NCBI RefSeq assembly: GCF_030867095.1
Contig: NW_026775408.1
Span: forward strand, 62,001-126,000
Reading direction: 5' to 3'
DNA length: 64,000 bases
From: Alligator mississippiensis
Lineage: Eukaryota; Chordata; Crocodylia; Alligatoridae
This document shows, piece by piece, positions 1 through 9,460 of the stretch. Both the position numbers and the translations under genes were made by a program. The notes beneath the pieces were generated by a model. The model saw nothing but the letters and a program-made list of their open reading frames with translations, searched no databases and was not told where the DNA came from. The stretch's first letter is position 1, and every line of letters starts with the position of its first letter.

Positions 1-442
1 GTCAGATTAAATGTCTTACTGAGCATGGAGAAAGCCTCCTGCAGGAGTGATATGCTCTTCAACCTGCTTCTTGAAGCTTATTTTTAACTATGCAACATGA
101 GCCCCTCCCTTTCGGTAGGTGTGGCTATTGCTCCTTTTTTCCTTCCTGGTCCCACAAAAGGACAGAAAAACCAGTGTATTTGGAGCACTCCAGTTTCTCT
201 ATTGTTCCCCACATTAAAGAAGTTATTGAGCTGATGCTTTGCTATCTTGTAGCCCTACACGGATCACTGTAAGCCTGAACAACAAGCTACAATATTGACA
301 GCAGGTAAATTATCTATCCATGTGCTCTTTGTGTCAGCACTGTATCCGTATTTGTGTGTATGTATATTTTTTTAAACCAAGAGTTGATAATATAAGGGTA
401 GCTATATATCCAAGAATACATCATTATTGGTCTTATATGGAG
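1..442. other. Unassigned sequence before first CR1
   Basis: I see no recognisable exon, repeat terminus or RNA gene here. The short open frame near 90-272 has no family resemblance and no splice context. Confidence 0.4.
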
Positions 443-2311
443 GTTCATAGATTCATAGATTCATAGATGTTTGGGTCGGAAGGGACCTCAATAGATCATC
501 GAGTCCGACCCCCTGCATAAGCAGGAAAGAGTGCTGGGTCTAGATGACCCCAGCTAGATACTCGTCTAACCTCCTCTTGAAGACCCCCAGGGTAGGGGAG
601 AGCACCACCTCCTTTGGGAGCCCGTTCCAGACCTTGGCCACTCAAACTGTGAAGAAATTCTTCCTAATGTCCAATCTAAATCTGCTCTCTGCTAGCTTGT
701 GGCCATTGTTTCTTGTAACCCACGGGGGCACCTTGGTGAATAAATACTCACCAATTCCCTTCTGTGCCCCCGTGATGAACTTATAGGCAGCCACAAGGTC
801 GCCTCTCAACCTTCTCTTGCGGAGGCTGAAAAGGTCCAGTTTCTCTAGTTTCTCCTCGTAGAGCTTGGTCTGCAAGCCCTTAACCATACGAGTGGCCCTT
901 CTCTGGACCCTCTCCAGGTTATCCGCATCCTTCTTGAAGTGTGGCGCCCAGAATTGCACGCAGTACTCCAACTGCGGTCTGACCAGCGCCCGATAGAGGG
1001 GAAGTATCACCTCCTTGGACCTATTTGTCATGCATCTGCTTATGCACGATAAAGTGCCATTGGCTTTTTTGATGGCTTCATCACACTGCCGGCTCATGTT
1101 CATCTTGGAGTCCACTAGGACTCCAAGATCTCTTTCCACCTCTGTGCCACCCAGCAGGTCATTCCCTAGGCTGTAGGTGTGCTGGGCATTTTTCCTCCCT
1201 AGGTGCAGCACTTTGCATTTCTCCTTGTTGAACAGCATCCTGTTGTTTTCTGCCCACTTGTCCAACGTATCCAGGTCTGCCTGCAGCTGTTCCCTGCCCT
1301 CTTGCGTGTCCACTTCTCCCCATAGCTTTGTGTCATCTGCAAACTTGGACAGAGTACATTTGACTCCCTCGTCCAAGTCACTGATGAAGACATTAAAGAA
1401 TATCGGTCCAAGGACCGAGCCCTGCGGGACCCCACTGCCCACACCCTTCCAGGTCGAGACCGACCCATCCACCACGACTCTCTGGGTGCGTCCCTCTAGC
1501 CAATTTGCTACCCACCGGACCGTGCAGTCATCCATGTCACAGCCTCTTAACTTGTTCACCAGTATGGGGTGGGATACCATATCGAAGGCCTTCTTGAAGT
1601 CTAAGTATACGACATCCACCCCTCCTCCTGTGTCCAGGCATTTCGTAACCTGGTCATAGAAAGAGACTAGATTGGTCAGGCACGATCTGCCCGCCACAAA
1701 CCCGTGCTGGTTTCCCCTCAGCATAATTTGCTCTGCCGGGCTCTCACAAATGTGAGCCTTGATAATTTTTTCAAAGACTTTACCAAGGATGGAGGTGAGA
1801 CTGACTGGCCTATAGTTGCCCGGGTCCTCCTTCCTCCCCTTTTTGAAAATGGGGACCACGTTAGCCCTTTTCCAGTCCTCCGGGACTTGGCCCGTGCGCC
1901 ACGAGCATTCGAATATTCCCGCCAGTGGCTCTGCAATGATGTTGGCCAGTGCCTTCAGCACCCTTGGATGGAGCTCATCCGGGCCTGGCAATTTAAAGGC
2001 ATCCAGTTTTTCCAAGTGACTCTGCACCATCTCAGGATCTATGTATGGAAGTCTGGTGCCTTGCTGCTGCCTCTCTACAACCCCAGGGAGAGACTTGTCG
2101 TGTCCCTCACTTAGGAACACTGAGGCAAAGAACTCGTTGAGGAGTTCAGCCTTGTCCCCCCTGTCTGTCACCAATTGCTTCTGCCCATTTAGTAGGGGTC
2201 CTATTCCTCCCTGGGCCTTCCTTTTACTCCCAATATATCTAAAAAACAATTTCTTGTTGTCTTTACTTGGGTTGCCATCCTCAGCTCCATGGTAGCTTTG
2301 GCCCGTCTAAG
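443..2311 (-). mobile_element. CR1 LINE, young subfamily A, 5'-truncated
   Basis: Read on the minus strand, this is the reverse transcriptase half of ORF2 followed by the CR1 3' end, which finishes in about three copies of the octamer ATTCATAG at 443-468. The long open frame at 642-2249 contains [10 protein letters not shown] and FADDTKLW, the motifs of the non-LTR polymerase core. A stop near 642 replaces an Arg codon seen in sister copies (TGA for CGA), as CpG decay would give. The 5' break at about 2311 matches position 44761 of the longer copy at 41.6-46.6 kb. LINE identity is certain; subfamily naming is mine. Confidence 0.95.
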
Positions 2312-2551
2312 GTTGATGTAGTTTGATGCAGAGCTATTCTGATATGGAAGCTGTCTGCATCTTCAATATAGAGAAAAGATGGAAGGAGAGACACTTGTTC
2401 ACTTAGCACCCTGCGTAGAGATGTGCACATATGAAGGAAAGGGAAAAACAAAGTTTTTATTTTTTTTAATGATGGTGCAGATTGGAAGGTTTTAAAGCTT
2501 TTGAAAAATGCCAGATTAATAGTCCTGCATGATGGAAGTCTCGCTAGTAGC
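2312..2551. other. Unassigned spacer
   Basis: A+T-rich sequence between the CR1 and an LTR. Its last five bases (GTAGC) are the left copy of that LTR's target duplication. Confidence 0.4.
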
Positions 2552-3331
2552 TGTCACAACCAAATTAAGTAGTGCCCATGTCACAAGCAAGTAAAACCAT
2601 TCAAAACAGTTTTATTTTGCACTAGGTTAACTAAGGGTTAACAAAAGTTTTTGCCAGTAACTGCCTTTTTGCTGCGCATGTCAAAAAGAAATTTATAACT
2701 GCGACACCAACATGAAATAGAACTTAGCCTTCTGTGCTGTACATAAATCATTATAATTGGTCAGAGAAAACAGGGAGTAACCCTATGATAATACCCTAGC
2801 GAAGACCGCTAGATAATTGGCGATTCTAATTAAATTTATGACGTGGCGAAAAGCAATTGGCTAGTACACAAACAAAACCCCAATACACTTCCGCAAAGAA
2901 GAAGAAGAGGGGGAGAGCGACTCCGTATACACCTGGAGACCTCTGACATAGGCGTCAGAGTAACTGGCAATTTGATCACTTGCCAGTGCCGCCCCCCTCG
3001 CGACTCAACCCAATCTCAGACGTAAATCAGCGACCTGCCAGCTCGACCATTTTTCTCGCCGACCATTTCTATCCGACCACTTATGCAGACCGATCTATGA
3101 ACTCTAAGCTGTAACTAACCAAGTATCTCTGACCTCCGTCTTTCACCACCTTGACGGCGTGAGTAAATAATCTTGCTTTACAACCGATAAGCGTCCGCCT
3201 AATTAATTCCACTCCGAGCATCACAAGTACCCACCTGACGGCCTTCTAAGGCCCCCGGACCGACCCTGTGCCGACCACTGCCCGGGTGGGAGTCAGGGAG
3301 GGCTGCTGGCCGGCTGCCCTGGGTCCCAACA
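2552..3331 (+). mobile_element. Solitary LTR of an endogenous retrovirus (fossil), family 1
   Basis: The 780-bp unit begins TGTCACAACC and ends GGTCCCAACA, and is flanked on both sides by GTAGC (2547-2551 and 3332-3336), a 5-bp target duplication. Its 3' half resembles two further units at about 8620-9210 and 39390-40110, including a shared stretch with GTGAGTAAATAATC. No internal retroviral sequence follows, so it is a solitary LTR left by recombination. Plus orientation comes from comparison with the other two copies, which carry a TATA-like site. The clean ends suggest a moderate age. Confidence 0.8.
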
Positions 3332-3336
3332 GTAGC

Positions 3337-3911
3337 CATATAGAGAATAAGCGGTAGTGCAAGCATATGTTTCTCCAGGCTTGTCTGTTCAAATATCTTA
3401 GCACTGACCTTGGGGGAAAGGGGTACGGATGGGCTACCTTTGGTGTGTACCTTTACTGTTCAATGCCCTTGGCTGGTCTGTTGAGTGTGGCACTCACTCA
3501 GCCTTTTGTTGGCAGTCACAGCGTTACTTTGCATTATGTGTATCCTTGTTTACCTGCAATTGGATTGAGAAGTGCCTTGAGTCGAAGTGGAGAAAAAAAA
3601 ATCCTGTTACAAAATGCAAAAGACGGAGTAAATTCTGTATTGATAAATCAGTGGAGTAAATAAAGCTTCACAGATGGCAGTGTGGGTATTTAGAATAAGA
3701 GGTGAGATTTACTCATGGGTAACTGATAAGAAAAACTCACCCCATTGCCAAGTGATCTCAGACTCACAAGTCAGAAATCATAGCTGGAAATCAGCTAAAG
3801 ATGGTTGTGGGCCAGCACATCCTGCTCCCTCTTTTCCAGAAATTCCCAGCGTTAGGGTAACACTATGTGGATTTTTGGGGAGCATTGGATTTGCAGCTGA
3901 ATAAAGGCATG
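3337..3911. other. Unassigned sequence
   Basis: No gene, clear repeat end or structural signal was recognised. Short open frames at 3367-3663 look like chance. Confidence 0.35.
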
Positions 3912-4700
3912 ACCTGTGGCTTAGCAGAGCTGCTGACCACAAGGCAGCGTGATATCTAAGCCAGCCATTTGCTTATGCTAAGTAACCATCTTAACTGTGT
4001 CAACCATTTTCAAGTGAGTCTGCATGCTGTGAATGAGGTCAAGTTTTAGGAATGTGAAGATGGTACAACCTGGGATAGAAAAACAGACTGGAATGTGAAA
4101 AACAACATGTAACTGGTAACAGAATCCGAGATGAACATATGCAAAAAGGTGAATGGGGATTGGTGAAGAAGCCTACAGAAGCTTCCAGGTTTTGGTCAAA
4201 GTCCGCCCATTGACCAAAGAGCAGGAGTCAAGGTCTTAGACATGCACTCATAGCAAAAAGACATGTAAATGAATGAAATGCATAGGCAATTCCATGCTAA
4301 TGACGCAAACAGTAAATAGAGGCGGAGCTTGAGATGGGAGGAGAAATGGGTGGAACATAGAAGGGACAGAGGTGGAATGAATGTTAATGAATATAAACCA
4401 AAGTGTATAAACGTGGGGAAAAAACTATTGTTCAGTGCAGGTCCCCTGGTTCACGGGCTGTGTGTGTATGAGGGACCCTTGTCCGAAGCTGTCTCCATTC
4501 TGAATAAAGCTGTTGCGAGCAATGTGTGCTGATGTTTGCTCCCTGCCTGCTCTGGCTAATGTGTAACAGGACCCATGAGCAATTGGATCGTCGCCTCCCT
4601 AGTCACTGGGCGCCACATAGAGGCGGGGTCTAACATCTTGGTGTAGTCGGCAGGATTCGACACACATTTGGAGGGGACTGATCATCGCGATCCTACCAGG
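3912..4700 (+). mobile_element. LTR plus primer-binding site of a second retrovirus family (fossil)
   Basis: An LTR-like unit ends in TCTAACA at about 4635. It contains a TATA-like stretch near 4390-4410 and an AATAAA signal near 4503. Three bases after its end, TGGTGTAGTCGGCAGGATTC (4639-4658) is nearly complementary to the 3' end of vertebrate tRNA-Ser, which makes it a convincing primer-binding site. Only a short leader follows; I see no gag-pol sequence. The 5' boundary is uncertain. This family is unlike the three-copy LTR family 1. Confidence 0.65.
4639..4660 (+). promoter_or_regulatory. tRNA-Ser-type primer-binding site (fossil)
   Basis: The site starts with TGG, as the complement of a CCA tRNA end must, and continues as the complement of the acceptor and T arm of a serine tRNA. 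It lies just inside the LTR end, where reverse transcription of such elements begins. Confidence 0.65.
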
Positions 4701-4721
4701 GCAAGGCCCAGCAGGCGTCCT

Positions 4722-4830
4722 GGGTTCCTCCCTTAGCCTCCCAGTTGCTCAGTTCCTCATCTCTAACAATGGAGGTAACAAATGCTCTGCCCAGCGGGGT
4801 GCTGTAAGGAGAAATGCTTTAAAGACTATG
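4722..4830 (-). repeat. MIR-like SINE fragment, inverted partner of 5545-5780
   Basis: The reverse complement reads like the MIR core (TTAGAGATGAGGAACTGAG and downstream). It aligns closely with 5585-5700 in the opposite orientation. It sits immediately after the retroviral leader. Confidence 0.5.
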
Positions 4831-5544
4831 AAGTGCTTGGGTACTACGTAATAGGGAAATGGAGTTGGGGTCTAACACCCAGCGTTTAAAAAAATGTTGC
4901 AGTTATTCTTCAAATCATGTAGACTAGCATGGGCTCTGATGTTAATGTGAATCCTTTGTACAAGATACCAGGGCTATCAAGAAATGAAAGCAAAAGCTAA
5001 AAGCTGACTATTCCTGGGAAGAACTTCAAAGACATCAGGAATAATAATTATTTATATTTACCTCAACAAGTTAAAAGGCAGATGGGTTTGATCCCTGCAT
5101 TTTAAGGGACATCTATCCAGAAAAACTATCAGAAAAGCTGAGAAGTTCTTTGGCAGTAAAAAGAGATATTTATTGAAATATTTTTCATTTCACTGACTTT
5201 TGTGTTCATTGCCTAGTTGTCCTATTTGTCTTTGCTGTATGCAATGTCATGCCTGCCGTGCAAAAGAAGCTTCTCCTTTGGCCCAGCTGATCTAGGGATG
5301 GCCTCTGGGGGAAGGACTTCTACCCCTGCCGTGAAATCCTGAATGGCCACAAAGTGAAGACATGTAATTAAACTGTGACCATAAGACCAGGATTGATCAC
5401 ATGCACAGTCTAAACTGTATTTTACTCCAGGATGTGTACCATCTCTATACTGAGTGAGAAATACTGGCAGGGCAGATTGTGCTGCTGAATTACTTGTTCC
5501 GAGGACAAATGAAAATCACCTCTTTACTGGAAGATTTCTTCATA
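4831..5544. other. Unassigned A+T-rich sequence
   Basis: No exon, repeat terminus or RNA gene was seen. Confidence 0.35.
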
Positions 5545-5780
5545 ATCCCTATTACGTAGTACCCGAGCACCTCATAATCTTTAAAGCATGTCTCCTTGCA
5601 GCACCTCACCGGGCAAGGCACTTCTGTTACCTCCATTGTTAGAGATGAGGATCTGAGCTACTGGGAGGCTAAGGGAAGAAATCATAGGAGGAAAACCACA
5701 AGGAGGATTTAGATGTCACAATGCTGGGCATTGCACAGCCTATAAATTAGGCACTTGGCAGCTTCCTGAAATTCCCCTGA
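5545..5780 (+). repeat. MIR-like SINE
   Basis: The order of short blocks (CTCATAATCTTTAAAGCATG, a cysteine-free central spacer, then GAGATGAGGATCTGAG) follows the MIR/core-SINE consensus as I remember it. The tail is degraded. Confidence 0.55.
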
Positions 5781-5895
5781 GCTAGGGTCCTGGGCTCCCT
5801 ACCCAAAATGAGAGTTACACACCAAAGGATAACGTTCACAAAACCCACCGCACACCAAGCAGGGAGTGGATTAAGTTAGCAAATAGGAAATATTC

Positions 5896-6331
5896 GTGCA
5901 TCTACATGAGACATTTACTGCGGAGCTGCCTTATTAGGTTCTCAGTAAATGTCTCAGCATCTAATAAACTCTGCAGCAGGGTAGTATTGGTAAATACAAA
6001 TAGTGCCCTGCTGCAGAGTTTTTTCATGCACAGCAGCACATGTGTACATGCTGGGGCACGAGGGTGTTTCAGGGCTGCCTGCTGGCTATCCCTACATTGA
6101 AGCACTCTTGTGCCCCAGCCAGCCCCTCCACAGCACACTGAACCCAGTCGAAGCAGCCCCAGGCTGGCAGGCTGACCCCCCTGCAAGCCTGGGCTGCTCT
6201 GACCTGGCTCAATGTGCTGTGGTCTGGGTGTACGTGTAAACGGTGCCCCTGGGAGCTTCCTGAGAACAATAAACTCCTGGGCAATAACCTCCAGATTTTA
6301 TTGCTGCACATTAATGGCACATGTAGGTGTG
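5896..6331. mobile_element. Harbinger-like MITE with inverted termini
   Basis: The left end GTGCATCTACATGAG is mirrored at the right by CATGTAGGTGTG, and TTC flanks both sides (5893-5895 and 6332-6334). The interior closely resembles 36266-37444, including a shared stretch around TGTACATGCTG. It is non-coding and probably mobilised in trans. Confidence 0.6.
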
Positions 6332-6635
6332 TTCAACTGAGGAGAGAGTAGGGATTCAGGGGCCTAATTCTTCAGCTTTCACCGTGATGAGCTCTCTTCT
6401 GAACTAAGTTAGGTGTTGAAGCCCATTTTTCCACATTGAAGGTGGTGTTAGTGCTCCGGCTATGTTCCTATTGTTCAAGCATTCAGTGGTTAGGATGCTC
6501 AGATGGGATTTTGTATTGAATATTCAGTGGAGCAGAGACTTCAGCCCATTGAGTAGTGCCCTAACAATGAGGCTTTTGAGCCATATTTTGTCATTCTCTC
6601 TGGCTTATTGCCTAGTTAAGTATTTTACACAAAGT

Positions 6636-6905
6636 GGGCATGTCTACATGTGCAATTAATGCGGCTGAACATACTCTGACTCAATTTGAGCCAGCGTAAA
6701 CTAATCTCAATGTCATTGTCTATATGTGTGTTGAAGCACAGTTTTTTACTGTGCTGCCGGATACCGCTTGTATCTGATAGGACTATCCAGCAGTTGCAGT
6801 AAATTTGTCTACTGTGCCCTAATTGCCATGCACGGGTAGACAGTGATGCTTTACTGCGCAGAAATTAGTGTGCTGCACAGCAAAGCATCTCGTGTAGATA
6901 TGCCC
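6636..6905. mobile_element. Harbinger-like MITE, AGT target duplication
   Basis: A 270-bp element with ends GGGCATGTCTACATG and CGTGTAGATATGCCC. Both flanks are AGT (6633-6635 and 6906-6908). It has no coding capacity. Confidence 0.7.
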
Positions 6906-7257
6906 AGTGGGGTGTCAGCAGGACGGGCTGAGAGAGAACCACCCCAGGAAGCCCCATCACCTGCTGGTTACATCCCTAAGAGGTGGGAAATGTGAGTTCA
7001 GATCTTTTCAGGCAGAAGAGAGATTTCAATCGGGATCTCCTACACCCCAGTTGAGTGCTCTAATCACTGAGCTATTTGGTAATAGTAAAGAAGAAGGCAC
7101 CAGCTCTGGCTTGGTTGTCTGAGTGCATACGGGGTCTGAGTGCACCTACTGGATCAGGCCCTCCAAGTGACCTAGGCGCTAAGCAGCTTATCTCTGTCAA
7201 GACTTATGACTCTATACCTGAGTAAGAGCAGCAGTTTAGTTGCTTACAGTATTTATA

Positions 7258-7528
7258 GGGTGCCTGTAGATGTGCAGGGACACTGCTCCGAAGTGCTGTA
7301 ATTACTGGAGCGTGCTAATTAACATGCTCCAGCAGCCTTCAAAATGGCAGAGGGGGCACTTTAACTAAGCTCATCGAACAAGCTTTAGATAAAGCAGCCC
7401 TGCCACCATTTGAAGCACAGGACGCTGATAACATGAGATGCTGCGGGCACTTTAATTAGGGTGGCTCTCGGACCCCCTCTATTTAAAGTGCCCTGTTCCC
7501 TACCCCTGGAGCATGTGTAAAGATGCCC
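7258..7528. mobile_element. Harbinger-like MITE, ATA target duplication
   Basis: A 271-bp element opening GGGTGCCTGTAGATG and closing GTGTAAAGATGCCC, with ATA on both sides (7255-7257 and 7529-7531). Termini match the other GGG...CCC elements of this window. Confidence 0.65.
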
Positions 7529-8165
7529 ATAGAGACTTAGGCACCAACATGGTGAGGTGAAGGTTTGTAAATGCCAGTCTCTTTCCATATATCGGTCATA
7601 AGGACTTAAGCCTCTTCCTGAATCTGCTCTGTTTGTGATTTACCGGAGGCAAGATGGAGCAGAAAATCGACTGCTTATTTCTCCGTGTTTTGATGCAGTG
7701 TTTTATTTAACTCTGTGTTAAGACTGAATCTTTTTAGCCTGTATTCTAAGGGAAGCAGTGAAAAGGACCTAAGTCATAGGCAAGAAACTTCTTGAAAAGA
7801 CTAGCTTGCCTTAGGATATTGTATCTTGATTAAGGGTTCAGGTCTGTGTTCTAGCTGCACCAACAGGAAAACACACGAGCATCTCCTTTCTGACCATATT
7901 TGTCAAAGTCTCTATTAAGTAATGTTGTAAGCCTTTGTTTGAGGAGGGCATAAAGAGGGACGCAGCGCTCTGAGATGTGTTCCTCTGGCACCTTTGCTGA
8001 AGTTCCTGTCTGCAGACTTAATGAAGATCCAATGCCTTTTTGGAACATTGTCTCTGAATTTATAAGATCTCCCAAACAGGTTAGCCATCAGTTAGACATT
8101 CTCAGGATTTTAAGATGTAGATATTCCCAGTTCTAAAACTGCTTATTTCTGCTTGGAACAGAAAA
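7529..8165. other. Unassigned sequence
   Basis: No gene or repeat terminus was recognised. Confidence 0.35.

Positions 8166-8166
<1 letters not shown>

Positions 8167-8213
<47 letters not shown>
8167..8213. repeat. Compound (TG)n(TA)n microsatellite
   Basis: About twelve TG dinucleotides run directly into about twelve TA dinucleotides. An open frame across it encodes only alternating C/V and I/Y residues and is not a gene. Confidence 0.98.
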
Positions 8214-8214
<1 letters not shown>

Positions 8215-8619
8215 ATCTGTATTTACTAGCAATAGTCACGATTAGAAATTCTAATAAAGTTTGCTTCTATGTTCGCTCCATTGAAGGACTCATTTTGTAT
8301 GAGCACAGGCCTGCCAAAAGAAACCCTCTGATCCCCAAATCTACTTTAGTGGGGGAGGGGGGGGTCAACAGCTCTAACCACTAGACATTCTTCCTTCTCA
8401 AATGTAGCACTAAATCCACTCTATTGACAAAGAAATTTGAGTCCCAAAATACACTTCTGTCAGAACCCATTAATTAGATGCCTATAGCCCAGAGGAGAAT
8501 TGGTATAGCACAGAGGAAAATTCCATGGGTTCGATACATATGGCATTGTTTTGCTGTCAATCATTCTGGTGGCAGTAACTAGGTCATGGAGGAGAATTCT
8601 GCTATGCCTGAACCAAGTA

Positions 8620-9210
8620 ACCAAATGCTACAGTAGTGGAAAATTACAGTTTAGAAAAAAAGTTCTCGCCACTCATATGCAAATTCACATTATTATTGGC
8701 CAGTTCTAAATTATTCACACATGGCGACTAGCGATTGGCTTGCTAGCCGTATAAGAGGTTGAAGCAGTTCCGCCCAAGTTGGAGAACTCCACATACATCT
8801 GGTGGAGAACTCTGAGTACACTGTGGAGCCTAGCAAACTCCATGCATGTTTCAGAGCAAACTTAGCGGCCTGATCAACCACTAAGGACTCCCCGTCACCG
8901 ACCCAAGGGGGCCTAGCACACCCCCACCCGAGACGTAAGACGACTGCCGGCCCGAACACCCCGAACACTTCTGCAGACCAACCAAACGAACTTTGTAATT
9001 TCTGCCTGACCCCTGTACCTTTTTGCAACTGTAATCGAAGCAAGCTTCTGGCCTGCACTGTACGAGCAGTGTAAGTAAACAACCTTTTTTGTTTAATCAA
9101 AACGCGTCAGTACCTGATTCCACTCCAAGCGTCACAAGTACCCGCCCACCGACTATGGCTCCTAAGGCCCCGAACCCCACGCCGCGGCTCTCGGCGGGAA
9201 CTTCATACAA
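8620..9210 (+). mobile_element. Solitary LTR (fossil), family 1, beside GLYATL3
   Basis: The unit shares with 39390-40110 the blocks GATTGGC, CTAGCCGTATAA and GTGTAAGTAAA, and with 2552-3331 the 3' stretch beginning TTCCACTCC. The CCAAT-like and TATA-like sites lie about 8733-8752 on the plus strand. The 3' boundary is around 9207 and the 5' boundary is approximate; I found no convincing target duplication. Its end lies about 170 bp before the GLYATL3 start codon, in the same orientation. No internal viral sequence is present. Confidence 0.7.
8733..8752 (+). promoter_or_regulatory. CCAAT/TATA-like pair inside LTR
   Basis: GATTGGC is followed about 10 bp later by GTATAAGAGG. The same pair is preserved in the related LTR near 39607-39630. 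It is the likely retroviral core promoter; present activity is unknown. Confidence 0.4.
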
Positions 9211-9382
9211 ATACTCTGCAGTAGGTGATTATCAGGTATTTCCAGAGCAATTATCTATTACAGAGTGTGCAATTATCTGCTTTAGTCAGCCTCTCCCCAC
9301 ATGTTGTTGTAATGACAGCTGGCTACCCTGTGCTGCTTCATATCTGTTTCTACCCAGGCTTCTCCTAAATGCTTTTGGAAAG

Positions 9383-9460
9383 ATGCCAGTACTGAAATGT
9401 TCCACAAAGCTACAGCTATTGGAAAAAATATTAATGTGGAGCTTCCCTGAATCCCTGAAG
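9383..9460 (+). CDS. GLYATL3: GLYATL3 coding exon 1
   Basis: Encodes residues 1-26 from [10 protein letters not shown] to FPESLK and ends at a GT donor in phase 0. The start has A at -3. The remaining in-frame residues after the donor are intronic. Confidence 0.9.

Noticed and set aside
1177-2295. Long plus-strand open frames opposite the first CR1
   Set aside because: They are antisense shadows of the CR1 reverse transcriptase; the same happens at 31861-32623 and 44956-45893.
4639-4660. tRNA-Ser gene
   Set aside because: Only the complement of the 3' end is present and it follows an LTR end, so it is a primer-binding site.
8166-8384. Open frame starting MCVCVCVC
   Set aside because: It translates the TG/TA microsatellite.
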